From: Acidimicrobiales bacterium
GTDB lineage: Bacteria > Actinomycetota > Acidimicrobiia > Acidimicrobiales > Aldehydirespiratoraceae
Direction: 5' to 3'
NCBI GenBank assembly: GCA_029263175.1
Contig: JAJCXZ010000084.1
Span: forward strand, 1-64,000
DNA length: 64,000 bases
Below, one piece after another: positions 1 to 8,670 of this stretch. Position 1 is the first letter of the stretch. Every line of letters starts with the position of its first letter. Both the position numbers and the translations under genes were made by a program. The notes beneath the pieces are model-generated. The model was not told the origin of the DNA and did no database searches. It saw only the letters and a program-made list of their open reading frames with translations.

Positions 1-88
1 TGGCGGAGGGTATGGGATTTGAACCCATGGAGGCTTGCACCTCACACGCTTTCCAAGCGTGCCCATTCGGCCGCTCTGGCAACCCTCC
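1..88 (-). tRNA. tRNA-Ser (GGA anticodon)
   Basis: The reverse complement folds as a class II tRNA with a long variable arm. The acceptor stem pairs GGAGGGT with its complement, the anticodon loop contains TTGGAAA with anticodon GGA, and the T-loop reads GGTTCAAATCC. The terminal CCA is encoded at 1-3. It decodes TCC/TCT serine codons. It lies upstream of and opposite to the SRP RNA, an arrangement often seen next to dnaX in actinobacteria. Confidence 0.97.
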
Positions 89-150
89 TGGCGAGACCCG
101 CGGCGCGGGTTCCGGACGAGAAGGGTATCGTGTTTCGTACAGCGCCCGTT

Positions 151-270
151 CCGGGGTGTGGCGGTCGGGTCCTGTGCAACGGGCGTCCGTGAATCGAGTC
201 AGGGCCGGAAGGCAGCAGCTCTCAGCGGAGCCGCCTGTGTGCCGCAGATCGCCTGGCCGCCACTCCCGGG
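151..270 (+). ncRNA. ffs: Signal recognition particle RNA (4.5S-type)
   Basis: The conserved SRP apical domain is present at about 197-218 (GTCAGGGCCGGAAGGCAGCAG), followed by the complementary side with GTGTGCCGCAGATCGCCTGG. The flanks CCGGGGTGTGGCGG (about 151-164) and CCGCCACTCCCGG (about 257-269) pair to close the long helix. The RNA binds Ffh for co-translational membrane targeting. Its place between tRNA-Ser and dnaX matches other actinobacterial genomes. The exact ends are estimated from the closing helix. Confidence 0.92.
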
Positions 271-286
271 AACGGGCGTTTGTCGT

Positions 287-301
287 TAGAGTCGGGCACG
301 C
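287..301 (+). promoter_or_regulatory. Putative -10 element for dnaX
   Basis: TAGAGT at 287-292 lies 9 nt before the dnaX ATG and no Shine-Dalgarno is visible. The pattern (TAnnnT close to the start codon) recurs at many genes in this window and suggests a leaderless or near-leaderless transcript. Confidence 0.5.
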
Positions 302-2116
302 ATGGCCTATCAGTCGCTCTACCGCCGCTACCGACCACAGCGCTTCTCGGAAATCCGGGGCCAGAAGCACATCGTGTCCGCACTGCAGAACGCGGTGGTG
401 AAGGGCGAAGTCGGTCACGCCTACCTCCTTCACGGACCCCGGGGAACCGGCAAGACCACCTCGGCTCGTGTGCTCGCGAAGGCGCTCAACTGTGAGAACC
501 TCGGCGCTGACGGGGAGCCGTGTTGCGAGTGCGAGAGCTGTGTCGCGATCGAGCACGGCCGTTCCTTCGACCTCCACGAGCTTGATGCGGCGTCCAACAA
601 CAAGGTCGAGGACATGCGGGATCTGCTGTCCAAGGTCAACCTCGGCAATCCTGGCCGGGCCAAGGTCTACATCCTTGATGAGGTGCACATGCTCACCTCG
701 CAGGCCGAGAATGCGCTGCTCAAAACACTCGAAGAACCGCCCGACCACGTCACCTGGGTGCTGGCCACCACCGAGCCACACAAGGTTGTCGACACGATCC
801 GCAGCCGCTGTCAGGTGTTCGAGCTGTCGCTGCTCGGGGCCGAGGAACTCTCCGATCACGTCCGCTGGATCAGCGAAGACGCAGGCCTCGACGTCGACGA
901 AGCGGCCATCGACTATGTCGTCTCCGCCGGCGGCGGTTCCGTGCGTGACACCCTTTCGGCCCTCGACAGCGTCGTTGCGGCCGGCGGTGTCGTCGAGCTC
1001 GACACGTCGACCGACACGTTGCTCACCTCGCTCGCCACCCACGATGTTGCCGCGGCGCTGGCCGCCGTTGGCGATGCCACCGGCCGCGGGCGCGACCCGC
1101 GAACCATCGGCGAAGGTGTGCTGGCCGGTCTACGCGACGGATTCTTGACCGCGATGGGTGCCCCACCACCGCGTCTGTCCGGTTCCGCTCGAGACCGGGC
1201 CGAACGTCTCGCCGGATCGATGACCCCGGCTGCGATGACCCGGGCGCTCGAAGCGTTGGGCATCGCACTCGTCGAGATGCGTCAAGCACCCGACCCTCGA
1301 GTTGACCTTGAAGTGGTGCTTGTACGGCTCTGCCGACCCGCCACCGACCGCTCTCTCGACGCAGTTGTCGAACGGCTCGAGCGCCTCGAGCAGCAGTCGG
1401 CCGGAGGCTCCCCCGCTGCCGCCGTCTCCCCGGTCGCGGCTCCTGTGGCTGCTCCTCCGACACCAACCCCGGACCCGGTGACGGAACCGCCCATGGTGCC
1501 CGCCACTCCGGCCGCGGAGCCGCCAACACCGCCCGCCAAGTCCGGCACCGGCCCGGCTGCCGGGGCGCGGCGAGCCCTGGCAGAGAAACGGGCCGGTTCG
1601 GCCGCGGCGCCCGGCCCGAGCGCCACGCCTTCCCCCGCTCCGGCCGCGCCCCCGCCGGTGCCGCCTGCGCCTCCGGTCGAGGCTGCACCGCCCGCGCCCG
1701 TAACTCCCGACCTCAGCGCGATTCGACCGGAGTCGCCATCGGAGGTCGTGCAGTTGGCCGGAATCCACCTCGGTCTGGACAGCGCCCAAGTGGTGCAAGC
1801 GGCCAACGACCTCCTCGGTCCATCGTCAGGCAAGCGCTCGCCCGATGAGTTGATTGCCTTGTGGGCCGCCCTGGTTGGCGAACATCGCGCGCGTGATACT
1901 CCGACACCGGAGCCCGCCGACGCTCCGCCGCCGTATGACGATGAGGCCGACGATCCTGGCGTCCCCCAGGACGATCCCGGGCCCGAAGCTGATCATGAGG
2001 TGGATGTCCATGATCTCGTCGACGCGCCGTCGCATACTGAAGATCTCATCGATCAGCTCACCGAGGCATTCCCGGGAGCCGAACTCCACGTAGCCGAGGA
2101 ACCAGAACAGCCATGA
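302..2116 (+). CDS. dnaX: DNA polymerase III subunit gamma/tau
   Basis: This is the clamp-loader ATPase that loads the sliding clamp and couples polymerases at the fork. The N-terminus (MAYQSLYRRYRP) is typical. Walker A (GPRGTGKTT) is near residue 45. A four-Cys zinc module follows at about 63-78, then Walker B (ILDEVHM) near 123 and an SRC arginine-finger motif near 165. From about residue 375 the protein becomes a Pro/Ala-rich linker, with an acidic region further on and a short C-terminal segment. At 604 residues it is of normal length. Its stop overlaps the ybaB start by 4 nt. I saw no obvious A-rich slippery site for a gamma frameshift product. Confidence 0.97.
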   Translation: MAYQSLYRRYRPQRFSEIRGQKHIVSALQNAVVKGEVGHAYLLHGPRGTGKTTSARVLAKALNCENLGADGEPCCECESCVAIEHGRSFDLHELDAASNNKVEDMRDLLSKVNLGNPGRAKVYILDEVHMLTSQAENALLKTLEEPPDHVTWVLATTEPHKVVDTIRSRCQVFELSLLGAEELSDHVRWISEDAGLDVDEAAIDYVVSAGGGSVRDTLSALDSVVAAGGVVELDTSTDTLLTSLATHDVAAALAAVGDATGRGRDPRTIGEGVLAGLRDGFLTAMGAPPPRLSGSARDRAERLAGSMTPAAMTRALEALGIALVEMRQAPDPRVDLEVVLVRLCRPATDRSLDAVVERLERLEQQSAGGSPAAAVSPVAAPVAAPPTPTPDPVTEPPMVPATPAAEPPTPPAKSGTGPAAGARRALAEKRAGSAAAPGPSATPSPAPAAPPPVPPAPPVEAAPPAPVTPDLSAIRPESPSEVVQLAGIHLGLDSAQVVQAANDLLGPSSGKRSPDELIALWAALVGEHRARDTPTPEPADAPPPYDDEADDPGVPQDDPGPEADHEVDVHDLVDAPSHTEDLIDQLTEAFPGAELHVAEEPEQP

Positions 2117-2496
2117 GCGATCTCCCCGAACCAGCCGAAAATCCCGACACCGAAGATCCGTTCGCCGGTGGCATGCCGGACTTGGGCGGCCTGCTCGAGT
2201 CGGCGCAGGCAATGATGGCCAACATGCAGGCGGCAGCTGCCGAAGTCGTCACCGGCGTTTCCGGCGGCGGAATGGTGTCGATCGAAGTCGACGGCCACTT
2301 CAACTTCCAGTCGGTCTCGATTGATCCCAAAGCGATTGATGCTGACGACATGTCGTTGCTCGAGGATCTCGTCCTCGCCGCGTTGCGTGATGCCACGGGG
2401 CAGCTCCAGTCGGGCCAGTCCGGCGCCTTGGGCGGACTGGACCTCGGAGGCATGGATCTGGGCGGGCTCGGAGGCCTTCTCGGCGGTAGCGAGTGA
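2113..2496 (+). CDS. ybaB: YbaB/EbfC family nucleoid-associated protein
   Basis: A small DNA-binding protein, always found between dnaX and recR in this type of operon. The core reads [19 protein letters not shown], then [22 protein letters not shown], which matches the family pattern of an alpha-helix followed by a beta strand and GxxV..DG. The C-terminus is Gly/Leu-rich ([19 protein letters not shown]), as in many actinobacterial members. The ATG overlaps the dnaX stop and its own stop overlaps the recR GTG, so translation is probably coupled. Confidence 0.93.
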   Translation: MSDLPEPAENPDTEDPFAGGMPDLGGLLESAQAMMANMQAAAAEVVTGVSGGGMVSIEVDGHFNFQSVSIDPKAIDADDMSLLEDLVLAALRDATGQLQSGQSGALGGLDLGGMDLGGLGGLLGGSE

Positions 2497-3098
2497 GCTA
2501 CTCGTCCACAGTTCAAGAACTGATCGATCAGTTCGGTCGACTTCCCGGCATCGGGCCGAAATCGGCGCAACGGGTCGCGTTCTATCTGTTGAAGGCTCCG
2601 ACCGAGGATGCCGTTCGACTGTCCCGAGCGATTGTCGATGCGAAGGAACGTGTCTCCTTTTGTGAGCGGTGCTTCAATCTCAGCGAAGGCGGCGAGGAAT
2701 GTGCGATCTGTCGTGACCCCCGCCGCGAGGAGCGCATGGTCTGTGTGGTCGAAGACGCACAAGACATCGTGGCGGTCGAGCGAACGCAGGAATTCCGAGG
2801 CCGCTATCACGTCCTGCAGGGTGCGTTCAGCCCGATTGACGGGGTGGGCGTGGATCAGCTTCGGGTGAAGGAACTGATGACGAGGGTCGGCGAGGAAGAC
2901 ATCGAGGAGGTCATCATCGCCACGAACCCCAACCTCGAGGGCGAAGCCACGGCCGCCTTGTTGGCGAAGTACCTGAAGCCCATGGGTGTGAAGGTCAGTC
3001 GTATTGCGAGTGGCCTGCCCGTTGGCGGTGACCTCGAGTACGCCGACGAGTTGACGCTCGGGCGTGCTCTCGAGGGTCGAACAACCGTCGGCGAGTAG
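2493..3098 (+). CDS. recR: Recombination mediator protein RecR
   Basis: RecR works with RecO/RecF to load RecA on gapped DNA. The 201-residue length is normal. A helix-hairpin-helix ([19 protein letters not shown]) is near the N-terminus. A four-cysteine zinc finger (CERC ... CAIC) is at about 57-72 and a Toprim domain begins at [14 protein letters not shown]. It starts with GTG inside the end of ybaB and is the last gene of the dnaX operon. Confidence 0.97.
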   Translation: MSYSSTVQELIDQFGRLPGIGPKSAQRVAFYLLKAPTEDAVRLSRAIVDAKERVSFCERCFNLSEGGEECAICRDPRREERMVCVVEDAQDIVAVERTQEFRGRYHVLQGAFSPIDGVGVDQLRVKELMTRVGEEDIEEVIIATNPNLEGEATAALLAKYLKPMGVKVSRIASGLPVGGDLEYADELTLGRALEGRTTVGE

Positions 3099-3414
3099 CT
3101 CACGGGGAAAACGCGGCGAGGCGCCGTCTTGTGCCTGCCGGGTTGCGCGGGCGGTATGGACAAATTCCGGCAGGCCCAGGACGACGCCTCGACCACTCCA
3201 CGAAACGAGGGGGAGGATTTCGCTTCCGCAGCTTGTGGCTGGTTCGGCTCTACCCGGGGTCTCGATCTGTGTTGCAGTTACTTTACAATTTTGACAGCCA
3301 GATGACAAGTCTTTCCCGAAGATTTCTTTTCGGAGTCGGCTGAGATGTGGCTGTCATCACTGGCGACACCGCAAGCGCACTGCGTGGCCGTATCGGCCAC
3401 AGACCGGTGGCGAA
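3099..3414. other. Intergenic gap with one hairpin
   Basis: This 316-base gap lies between recR and the convergent coiled-coil gene. I see no credible coding frame. The main structure is a perfect 9-bp stem, GCCTGCCGG at 3133-3141 pairing with CCGGCAGGC at 3167-3175 around a 25-nt loop. It could end recR transcription but has no U-tract. An AT-richer stretch at about 3270-3335 has no recognised site. Confidence 0.5.
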
Positions 3415-4263
3415 CTACGCGGACTGGCGCTGATCGCGGACGTCTTCAGGAGGGTCGTCGTCGGCCCATGTCGCCTCCTCGGCCACCGTCGGGCTTGGAT
3501 CCTCGACGGTCAGAGCGAGTTCGGCTTCCTGATCCACGCCGACCCGAGCCACCGAGTTTCGGATGTCGGTCATCGCGGCTTGCAGGCGGTCATGGACGTC
3601 GCGTTCGGCGGCGAGCAGGCGATCGAGGCGTTGCTGGGCCTCGTTGATCACCTTGGTCGATCGCTCCTTCGCCTCTTGTTGCGCCTTGCCGATGACATCG
3701 TCGGCCTCGGCCTGGGCGGTCCGGAGCGTCTCCGCCGCGGCGTGCTCGGCATCAGCGATCTGTTTGGCGGCGATCTCGGCGGCTTCGGCCGTGATTCGCT
3801 CGCCCTCGGTCGTCGCTTCGGCTTGGGCCTTTTCAAGGTTGGCCGCGGCTTCCGTGGCGAGATCCTCGGCCTCGGACCTGGCGGCTCCGAGTAGCTCCTC
3901 GGCCTCGGACTTGGCGGCGGAGGTCATCGCCTTCGCGTCGTCCATCGCCGACGAGAGGCTGGCTTCGGCCTCGGCGAGAGCTGCTTCGGATTTGGCCTTT
4001 GCGTCGGCGACCGCCGTGTCTGCCGCTTCGCGGGTGGCGGCGGCGTCGGCCGTGGCCTTCTCGGTGAGCGCCTCGCCGGATTTCACGGCCTGGTCGAGCA
4101 TCTCCGCGACTGTGCCGCCGACGGCTCGAACACCGTCCTGTTCGAGCTCGCGGATGCGTGCGGCCGCCTGGGTCAGGAGCTCGGAAACGGCCTCAGGATC
4201 GAGGCCGCCCTCGTCGACCGACGGAAGCTTCGCGTTCTCGAGGTCTTCGGGTTTGACGGCCAT
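3415..4263 (-). CDS. Ala/Glu-rich coiled-coil protein (DivIVA/Wag31-like organisation)
   Basis: A 282-residue soluble protein. The N-terminus (LPSVDEGGLDPEAVSELLTQ AAARIRELE) resembles the short helical start of DivIVA-like cell-pole proteins. Residues about 60-230 are a continuous Ala/Glu/Lys-rich coiled coil with heptad-like spacing. There is no signal peptide or membrane segment. A possible -10 (AATACT) lies 6 nt before the ATG. The protein at 23593-24702 has a similar make-up. Polar scaffold or cytoskeletal function is inferred from the architecture only, since low-complexity coiled coils give weak homology. Confidence 0.6.
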   Translation of the reverse strand: MAVKPEDLENAKLPSVDEGGLDPEAVSELLTQAAARIRELEQDGVRAVGGTVAEMLDQAVKSGEALTEKATADAAATREAADTAVADAKAKSEAALAEAEASLSSAMDDAKAMTSAAKSEAEELLGAARSEAEDLATEAAANLEKAQAEATTEGERITAEAAEIAAKQIADAEHAAAETLRTAQAEADDVIGKAQQEAKERSTKVINEAQQRLDRLLAAERDVHDRLQAAMTDIRNSVARVGVDQEAELALTVEDPSPTVAEEATWADDDPPEDVRDQRQSA

Positions 4264-4328
4264 CGAGCCAGTATTTCACCGTCCGTGAGTCATGTGGTGG
4301 AGACATCGCGCTCGGTGGTCGCCATGGC

Positions 4329-4341
4329 TACGATCGCGGCC
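4329..4341 (+). promoter_or_regulatory. Putative leaderless -10 for methylmalonyl-CoA epimerase
   Basis: TACGAT at 4329-4334 is followed by 7 nt and then ATG at 4342. This decides the start over the upstream GTG at 4285 and ATG at 4324. Confidence 0.5.
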
Positions 4342-4743
4342 ATGCAACTCACCCAAATCGATCACATCGCCATCGCTGTCAACGATCTCGAGGTGGCGAT
4401 CGCCTATTACGGTGAGGCCTTCGGCGCAGAGGTTCACCATCGTGAGATCGTCGATTCCGATGGTGTCGAAGAGGCACTGATAAAGGTCGCGGACAGCTAC
4501 ATCCAGCTCACCGCTGCCACTCGGCCAGACTCGCCGATCGCAAAGTTTCTCGAGAAGCGTGGTGAGGGCCTTCACCATGTCGGCTACCGCGTCGACGATT
4601 GCGCAGCAGCCCTCGCGCAGATGGTTGATGCCGGCGCCACCCCGATCGACCAGGCACCCCGCCCGGGGTCGCGCGGCACCACGGTGGCATTCGTGCACCC
4701 CAAGGGCTCGCTCGGCACCCTCATCGAACTCGTCGAGGAGTAA
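4342..4743 (+). CDS. mce: Methylmalonyl-CoA epimerase
   Basis: It interconverts (S)- and (R)-methylmalonyl-CoA in propionate metabolism. The 133-residue VOC-fold protein starts MQLTQIDHIAIAVNDLE. The metal ligands are visible: His in DHIAIAV, Gln in YIQLTAA, His in LHHVGYRV and Glu in LIELVEE. The substrate loop (TRPDSPIAKFLEKRGEGLHH) is typical. It fits functionally with the acyl-CoA carboxylase at 15783. Its TAA stop lies in the left arm of a palindromic terminator. Confidence 0.93.
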   Translation: MQLTQIDHIAIAVNDLEVAIAYYGEAFGAEVHHREIVDSDGVEEALIKVADSYIQLTAATRPDSPIAKFLEKRGEGLHHVGYRVDDCAAALAQMVDAGATPIDQAPRPGSRGTTVAFVHPKGSLGTLIELVEE

Positions 4744-4774
4744 GTCACGCTGGGACAGACCCCAGCGTGACTTA
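4741..4774. terminator. Bidirectional terminator containing both stop codons
   Basis: TAAGTCACGCTGGG (4741-4754) pairs perfectly with CCCAGCGTGACTTA (4761-4774) around the loop ACAGAC. The first TAA is the stop of mce and the reverse complement of TTA at 4772-4774 is the stop of the opposing helicase gene. The core is nearly the same as that of the hairpin at 17552-17588. Confidence 0.85.
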
Positions 4775-7117
4775 GTTCAGCTCGATGACTCCTGATGGAC
4801 CAAAGATCGTGGCGCGGAGTTCTCGCTCGCCTCGTTCGCACTCGACCGGCACGGCGTACTCGTTGAGCCGGCTCGCCATCGCCGGATCGGGATGGCGCAA
4901 GGAAAGCTCCATCAAGGTGAGGCCAGGGGCTGCGGTTGCGGCTGGGGTCTCGCCCGGCCACTCGATCAGGAATGGCAGGACACCGTCGCCCTCGGGTCGG
5001 GGGAAGGTCAACCTCCACTGCAAAACCTGACCGGCGGGCGTGGTGCGCTGCATGTCGAACGCAGGGCCCGGGTCGACGCCGCGGCTGCGGGCCCACTCGA
5101 TCCATGCGTCGAGGTCGGGCACGCCGGCGGCCCAGTTGACGAGCGCTGGTGCGGCGAGGTCGTCGATACCGAACGGACGAGGTTGTTCGGGTTCGGGTTG
5201 TTCGGCGTCCGGTCCGATCACCTCGAGATATGTCGGTCCGCCGAGGGCGAGGAGGACGTTGCGTGTGCCGCGCCCGTCATGGCTTCCGCCGATCGTCGGA
5301 GTGACGCGCCAATGCTCCACGATTTCAGCCACGGTCGCGTCGAGATCGGGGGTGGCGTAGACGAGATGGTCGATCGTGGCTTCGAGACGGGCGGCGCGGT
5401 TGATGACGGGCTCCTTTGGTCGGCCCCCGAGATCGACGGCGACGAGGCCCCGGGCATCGGCGAGCGGGTCGTGACGATCGAGCTTTGCAGATCGCTGATC
5501 ACCGAGCATCCAGCGCCCTCTCACCCCTGCGCGTGGTCGGGCCAGGCGATCGGGAAAGCCGAGCAGCAGGGTGCGGCCGATGTCGCCCGTGCGCACGGCT
5601 CCAGTGGCAACACTCTGGCGCCGGGCCAGGTCGTCCGCCCGTCGACGAACCTGTTGGATGGCTCGACCATCGGCATCAGCGTGGTGACGATCGTGATCGA
5701 GAATCAGGGCGAGTCGCTCGCCCATGTCCGCGGGTAGATCGGCCGGGCGGCCGCGCAGAATGTCGCGGTCCTCGAGGAGGGCAGCAAGCAAGCAGGCGAG
5801 CCACGGGTCGCGTGCGCCGACGACCATGCGGGCGAGACGGGGATGCAGCGGGAGGTCAGCCATGGCCACACCGATGTCGGATGGCAGGCCCGCGCCGTCC
5901 AAAGCGCCGAGCCGTTCGAGAAGCTCGACGGCCGTCGCCCACGCCGACTCGGACGGCGGGTCGAGGAATGGCAGTTCCGACGGGTGACGGATGCCTCGCC
6001 GGGCGAGATCGAGCACGAGCGATGCGACCTCGACTTCGGTGATTTCTGGTGGCAAGAACGGCGGACGACTCGCGTGCTCGACTTTCGACCACAGGCGGTA
6101 TGCCATCCCCGGGCCGAGGCGACCGGCACGACCGGCGCGCTGATCGGCTGAGGCTCGCGACGCGCTCACCGTGGTCAGCGCGGTCATCCCGGTTCTCGTA
6201 TCGAACCGGGGCACCCGAGCCAGACCTGCGTCAACGACGGCGGTGATGCCGTCAACGGTCAGGCTGGTCTCGGCGAGGTCAGTGGCGAGCACGACTCGAC
6301 GAGAGGCCCGAGCGATGAGAGCGGCGTCTTGTTCGACGGCGGGCAGCGAACCGTGGAGGGGAAGGATGGCCGGCCCATCGGGTCCGAGCGCGCCGGCCAG
6401 GTCGCGTTCGGTGCGCCGGATCTCCCCGACCCCAGGCAGAAAGACGAGGACGTCGCCGCCTCCGCGCAGCGCTTCGGTCACGGTCTTCACCACCGCGGGG
6501 ACGAGTGGCGAGCGAGGTTTGCGTGGTCGCCACACCAGCTCGATCGGATACGTCCGCCCCGGGCTTTCGACTACAGGCGCCGATGGACCGTCACCGCCGA
6601 GCGCCGAAGAGATCTGGCCGGAATCGATCGTGGCGGACATCACGAGCAGCGCCGCGTCGAGCCCCACTGACGTCCGGGCATGGAGGGCAAGGGCGAACCC
6701 GGTGTCGCCCGGCAGCGAGCGCTCGTGGAATTCGTCGAAGATCACCACGCCGACCCCCGCAAGCGTCGGGTCACGAACGAGTCGAGCCGTCAAGACCCCC
6801 TCGGTCACGACCTCGATGCGCGTGCCGGGTCCGATCCGGCGATCATCTCGCGTGACCCAGCCGACGGTCTGCCCGGGCTCTTCGCCGAGCATGGCTGCCA
6901 TGCGCCGCGCCGCGGCCCGAGCGGCGACGCGACGTGGCTCCAGCATCACGATCCTTCGATCCCCGAGCCAGGCCGCCTCCAGCAAACGCAGCGGCACCAC
7001 CGTGGTCTTGCCGGCCCCGGGCTCGGCCGTGAGGACGGCATGTCCGTTCGCCTCCAACACGGCCGAGAGCTCCGCAATCTGGTCCTCGATCGGAAGTCCG
7101 GTGTTCGGCACAGCCAT
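4772..7117 (-). CDS. HrpB-type DEAH helicase fused to a C-terminal VOC (glyoxalase-like) domain
   Basis: Residues 1 to about 578 are an HrpB-like ATP-dependent helicase: Walker A (AEPGAGKTTV), DEFH box (IFDEFHERS), SAT (VMSATI), QRAGRAGR motif VI, and the HrpB-specific region with FLDPPSESAWATAVELLERLGAL. The usual HrpB C-terminal portion of about 200 residues is absent. The chain continues in frame at ATIDHLVYATPDLDATVAEI into a glyoxalase/VOC-like domain (about 580-781). I chose the ATG at 7117 (MAVPNTGLPIEDQI) because upstream codons run into the divergent exonuclease gene. It could be a true fusion, or the product of a deletion joining two neighbours. The substrate of the VOC part is unknown. 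Confidence 0.85.
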   Translation of the reverse strand: MAVPNTGLPIEDQIAELSAVLEANGHAVLTAEPGAGKTTVVPLRLLEAAWLGDRRIVMLEPRRVAARAAARRMAAMLGEEPGQTVGWVTRDDRRIGPGTRIEVVTEGVLTARLVRDPTLAGVGVVIFDEFHERSLPGDTGFALALHARTSVGLDAALLVMSATIDSGQISSALGGDGPSAPVVESPGRTYPIELVWRPRKPRSPLVPAVVKTVTEALRGGGDVLVFLPGVGEIRRTERDLAGALGPDGPAILPLHGSLPAVEQDAALIARASRRVVLATDLAETSLTVDGITAVVDAGLARVPRFDTRTGMTALTTVSASRASADQRAGRAGRLGPGMAYRLWSKVEHASRPPFLPPEITEVEVASLVLDLARRGIRHPSELPFLDPPSESAWATAVELLERLGALDGAGLPSDIGVAMADLPLHPRLARMVVGARDPWLACLLAALLEDRDILRGRPADLPADMGERLALILDHDRHHADADGRAIQQVRRRADDLARRQSVATGAVRTGDIGRTLLLGFPDRLARPRAGVRGRWMLGDQRSAKLDRHDPLADARGLVAVDLGGRPKEPVINRAARLEATIDHLVYATPDLDATVAEIVEHWRVTPTIGGSHDGRGTRNVLLALGGPTYLEVIGPDAEQPEPEQPRPFGIDDLAAPALVNWAAGVPDLDAWIEWARSRGVDPGPAFDMQRTTPAGQVLQWRLTFPRPEGDGVLPFLIEWPGETPAATAAPGLTLMELSLRHPDPAMASRLNEYAVPVECERGERELRATIFGPSGVIELN

Positions 7118-7147
7118 GGTGCGCCTGATGATGGCAGACTCAGGCCG

Positions 7148-8029
7148 ATGAAGGTTCACCTGGTCGACGGAACGTACGAGCTCTTTCGGTATCACTTCTC
7201 GCCGGCCAACAAGGAACCTCGACTCGGCGCCCAGCGCGGCGTGCTCAACACCGTGCTCGACCTGGTCGCTGATGGGGCAACTCACATCGGAATCGCCACC
7301 GACCACGTGATCGAGTCATGGCGCAACGACCTGTATGACGGCTACAAGGACGGGTCCGGCATCGACCCCGACATCTTCGCCCAGTTCCCCGAGGTCGAAG
7401 AGCTGCTCGACCTCGCCGGATTCGAGGTCTGGCCGCAGGTCACCCATGAGGCCGACGATGCGATGGCGGCCGGGGCGGCGATGGCCGTGGCCGACGATCG
7501 AGTCGAGCAGGTCATCATCTGCACCCCCGACAAAGATCTCGCCCAGTGCGTCACTCCGGATGGGCGGGTCGTGCAGCTCGACCGCCGCCGGGAGATCACC
7601 TACGACCGCGCCGGTGTCATCGAGAAGTTCGGTGTGCCCCCCGAGTCGATCCCCGACTACCTCGGCGTTGTCGGCGACACGGCCGATGGCTTCCCCGGCC
7701 TTCCCGGCTGGGGCGCGAAGTCCGCTGCTGCGGTATTGACCCGCTACGGCCACATCGATCAGATCCCGTTCGACGTCGCAGAATGGGACGTCAACGTTCG
7801 AGGCGCGGGCAAGCTTGCACTCGCATTGCGAGAAAACTTCGAGGACGCTCTGCTGTTTCGTCGCATTGCCACGGTCGACATCGATGCGCCAGTGAGCGCG
7901 TCGGTCGACGAGATGGAGTGGCTCGGCCCGCAACCGGGGTTCGACGAACGTTGCGCCGCAATCGGTGCCGAGCGCCAGGCGGCGCGCCTCCACAAGCTGT
8001 GGGACGAGAAGGTGGCCGCCGGTGGATAA
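7148..8029 (+). CDS. 5'-3' exonuclease (Pol I N-terminal / FEN-like)
   Basis: A 293-residue stand-alone flap/5'-3' nuclease. MKVHLVDGTYELFRYHF carries the first metal-binding Asp. EADDAMAAGAAM and IICTPDKDLAQCV carry the acidic cluster, and VVGDTADGFPGLPGWGAKSAAAVL is the helix-hairpin-helix region of the family. The ATG follows a possible -10 (CAGACT at 7135-7140) by 7 nt. It is divergent from the HrpB-VOC gene and its end overlaps the HD hydrolase start by 8 nt, so the two are probably co-expressed. Confidence 0.9.
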   Translation: MKVHLVDGTYELFRYHFSPANKEPRLGAQRGVLNTVLDLVADGATHIGIATDHVIESWRNDLYDGYKDGSGIDPDIFAQFPEVEELLDLAGFEVWPQVTHEADDAMAAGAAMAVADDRVEQVIICTPDKDLAQCVTPDGRVVQLDRRREITYDRAGVIEKFGVPPESIPDYLGVVGDTADGFPGLPGWGAKSAAAVLTRYGHIDQIPFDVAEWDVNVRGAGKLALALRENFEDALLFRRIATVDIDAPVSASVDEMEWLGPQPGFDERCAAIGAERQAARLHKLWDEKVAAGG

Positions 8030-8645
8030 GGAACGTGCACTCGACATCGCCGGGCAGTTCGGTGACGACCTCGCCGCCCGGTTGCGGTTCATCTACGAAC
8101 TCGACGAACTCAAGTCGGTTCTTCGCCAAACCCTGCTTGCCGACAAGAGCCGCCAGGAGAACTCCGCCGAGCACTCCTGGCACCTTGCCATGACCGCGAT
8201 GACCCTGGCCCCACTCGCCGATCCGCCGATCGACACCGAACGGGCGATCAAGATTCTGCTCGTGCACGACATCGTCGAGATCGACGCCGGCGACGTCTTC
8301 ATCTACGACACGAAGGCTCGGGTCGACAAGGAGGTCGAAGAGGTCGCGGCCGCCGACCGGATCTTCGGCTTGCTTCCCGAGCCACAGGCATCGGAGCTGC
8401 GGGCGCTGTGGGACGAATACGAAGCCCGCGAAACAGCAGAGGCTCGTTTCGCCTATTCGTGTGATCGGCTTCAACCGATGATGCTCAACCTCGCCATCGG
8501 GGGTGGGAGTTGGAAGCAACACGGCATCAAGGCGCATCAGGTCAAAGAGGTCAACAGCAGAATCGCGTGGGGCCTGCCGTCGGTCTGGGAAGCCGCAGAA
8601 GCGATTCTCGACGGCGCGATCGAAGACGGCGACCTGCCCGTCTGA
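8022..8645 (+). CDS. HD-domain metal-dependent phosphohydrolase (YfbR/HDDC2-like)
   Basis: A 207-residue HD-superfamily protein. Metal ligands are visible as His in ENSAEHSWHLA, the HD pair in LLVHDIVEIDAGDVF and a later Asp (YSCDRLQPMMLN). The pattern resembles HDDC2/YfbR-type 5'-deoxynucleotidases, so nucleotide hydrolysis is likely but the substrate is not established. The GTG at 8022 overlaps the exonuclease end. An upstream start at 7965 would add a 19-residue Arg-rich segment with no domain support. Confidence 0.85.
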   Translation: MDKERALDIAGQFGDDLAARLRFIYELDELKSVLRQTLLADKSRQENSAEHSWHLAMTAMTLAPLADPPIDTERAIKILLVHDIVEIDAGDVFIYDTKARVDKEVEEVAAADRIFGLLPEPQASELRALWDEYEARETAEARFAYSCDRLQPMMLNLAIGGGSWKQHGIKAHQVKEVNSRIAWGLPSVWEAAEAILDGAIEDGDLPV

Positions 8646-8670
8646 TCCTCGAGCGGGGTTGGGGACCGAC

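Noticed and set aside
302-2116. Programmed frameshift in dnaX giving a gamma product
   Set aside because: No A-rich slippery heptamer with a following hairpin was found; the tau-like frame is complete.
2058-3308. 416-codon minus-strand frame over ybaB and recR
   Set aside because: RecR and YbaB on the plus strand are unmistakable; this frame has no family sequence.
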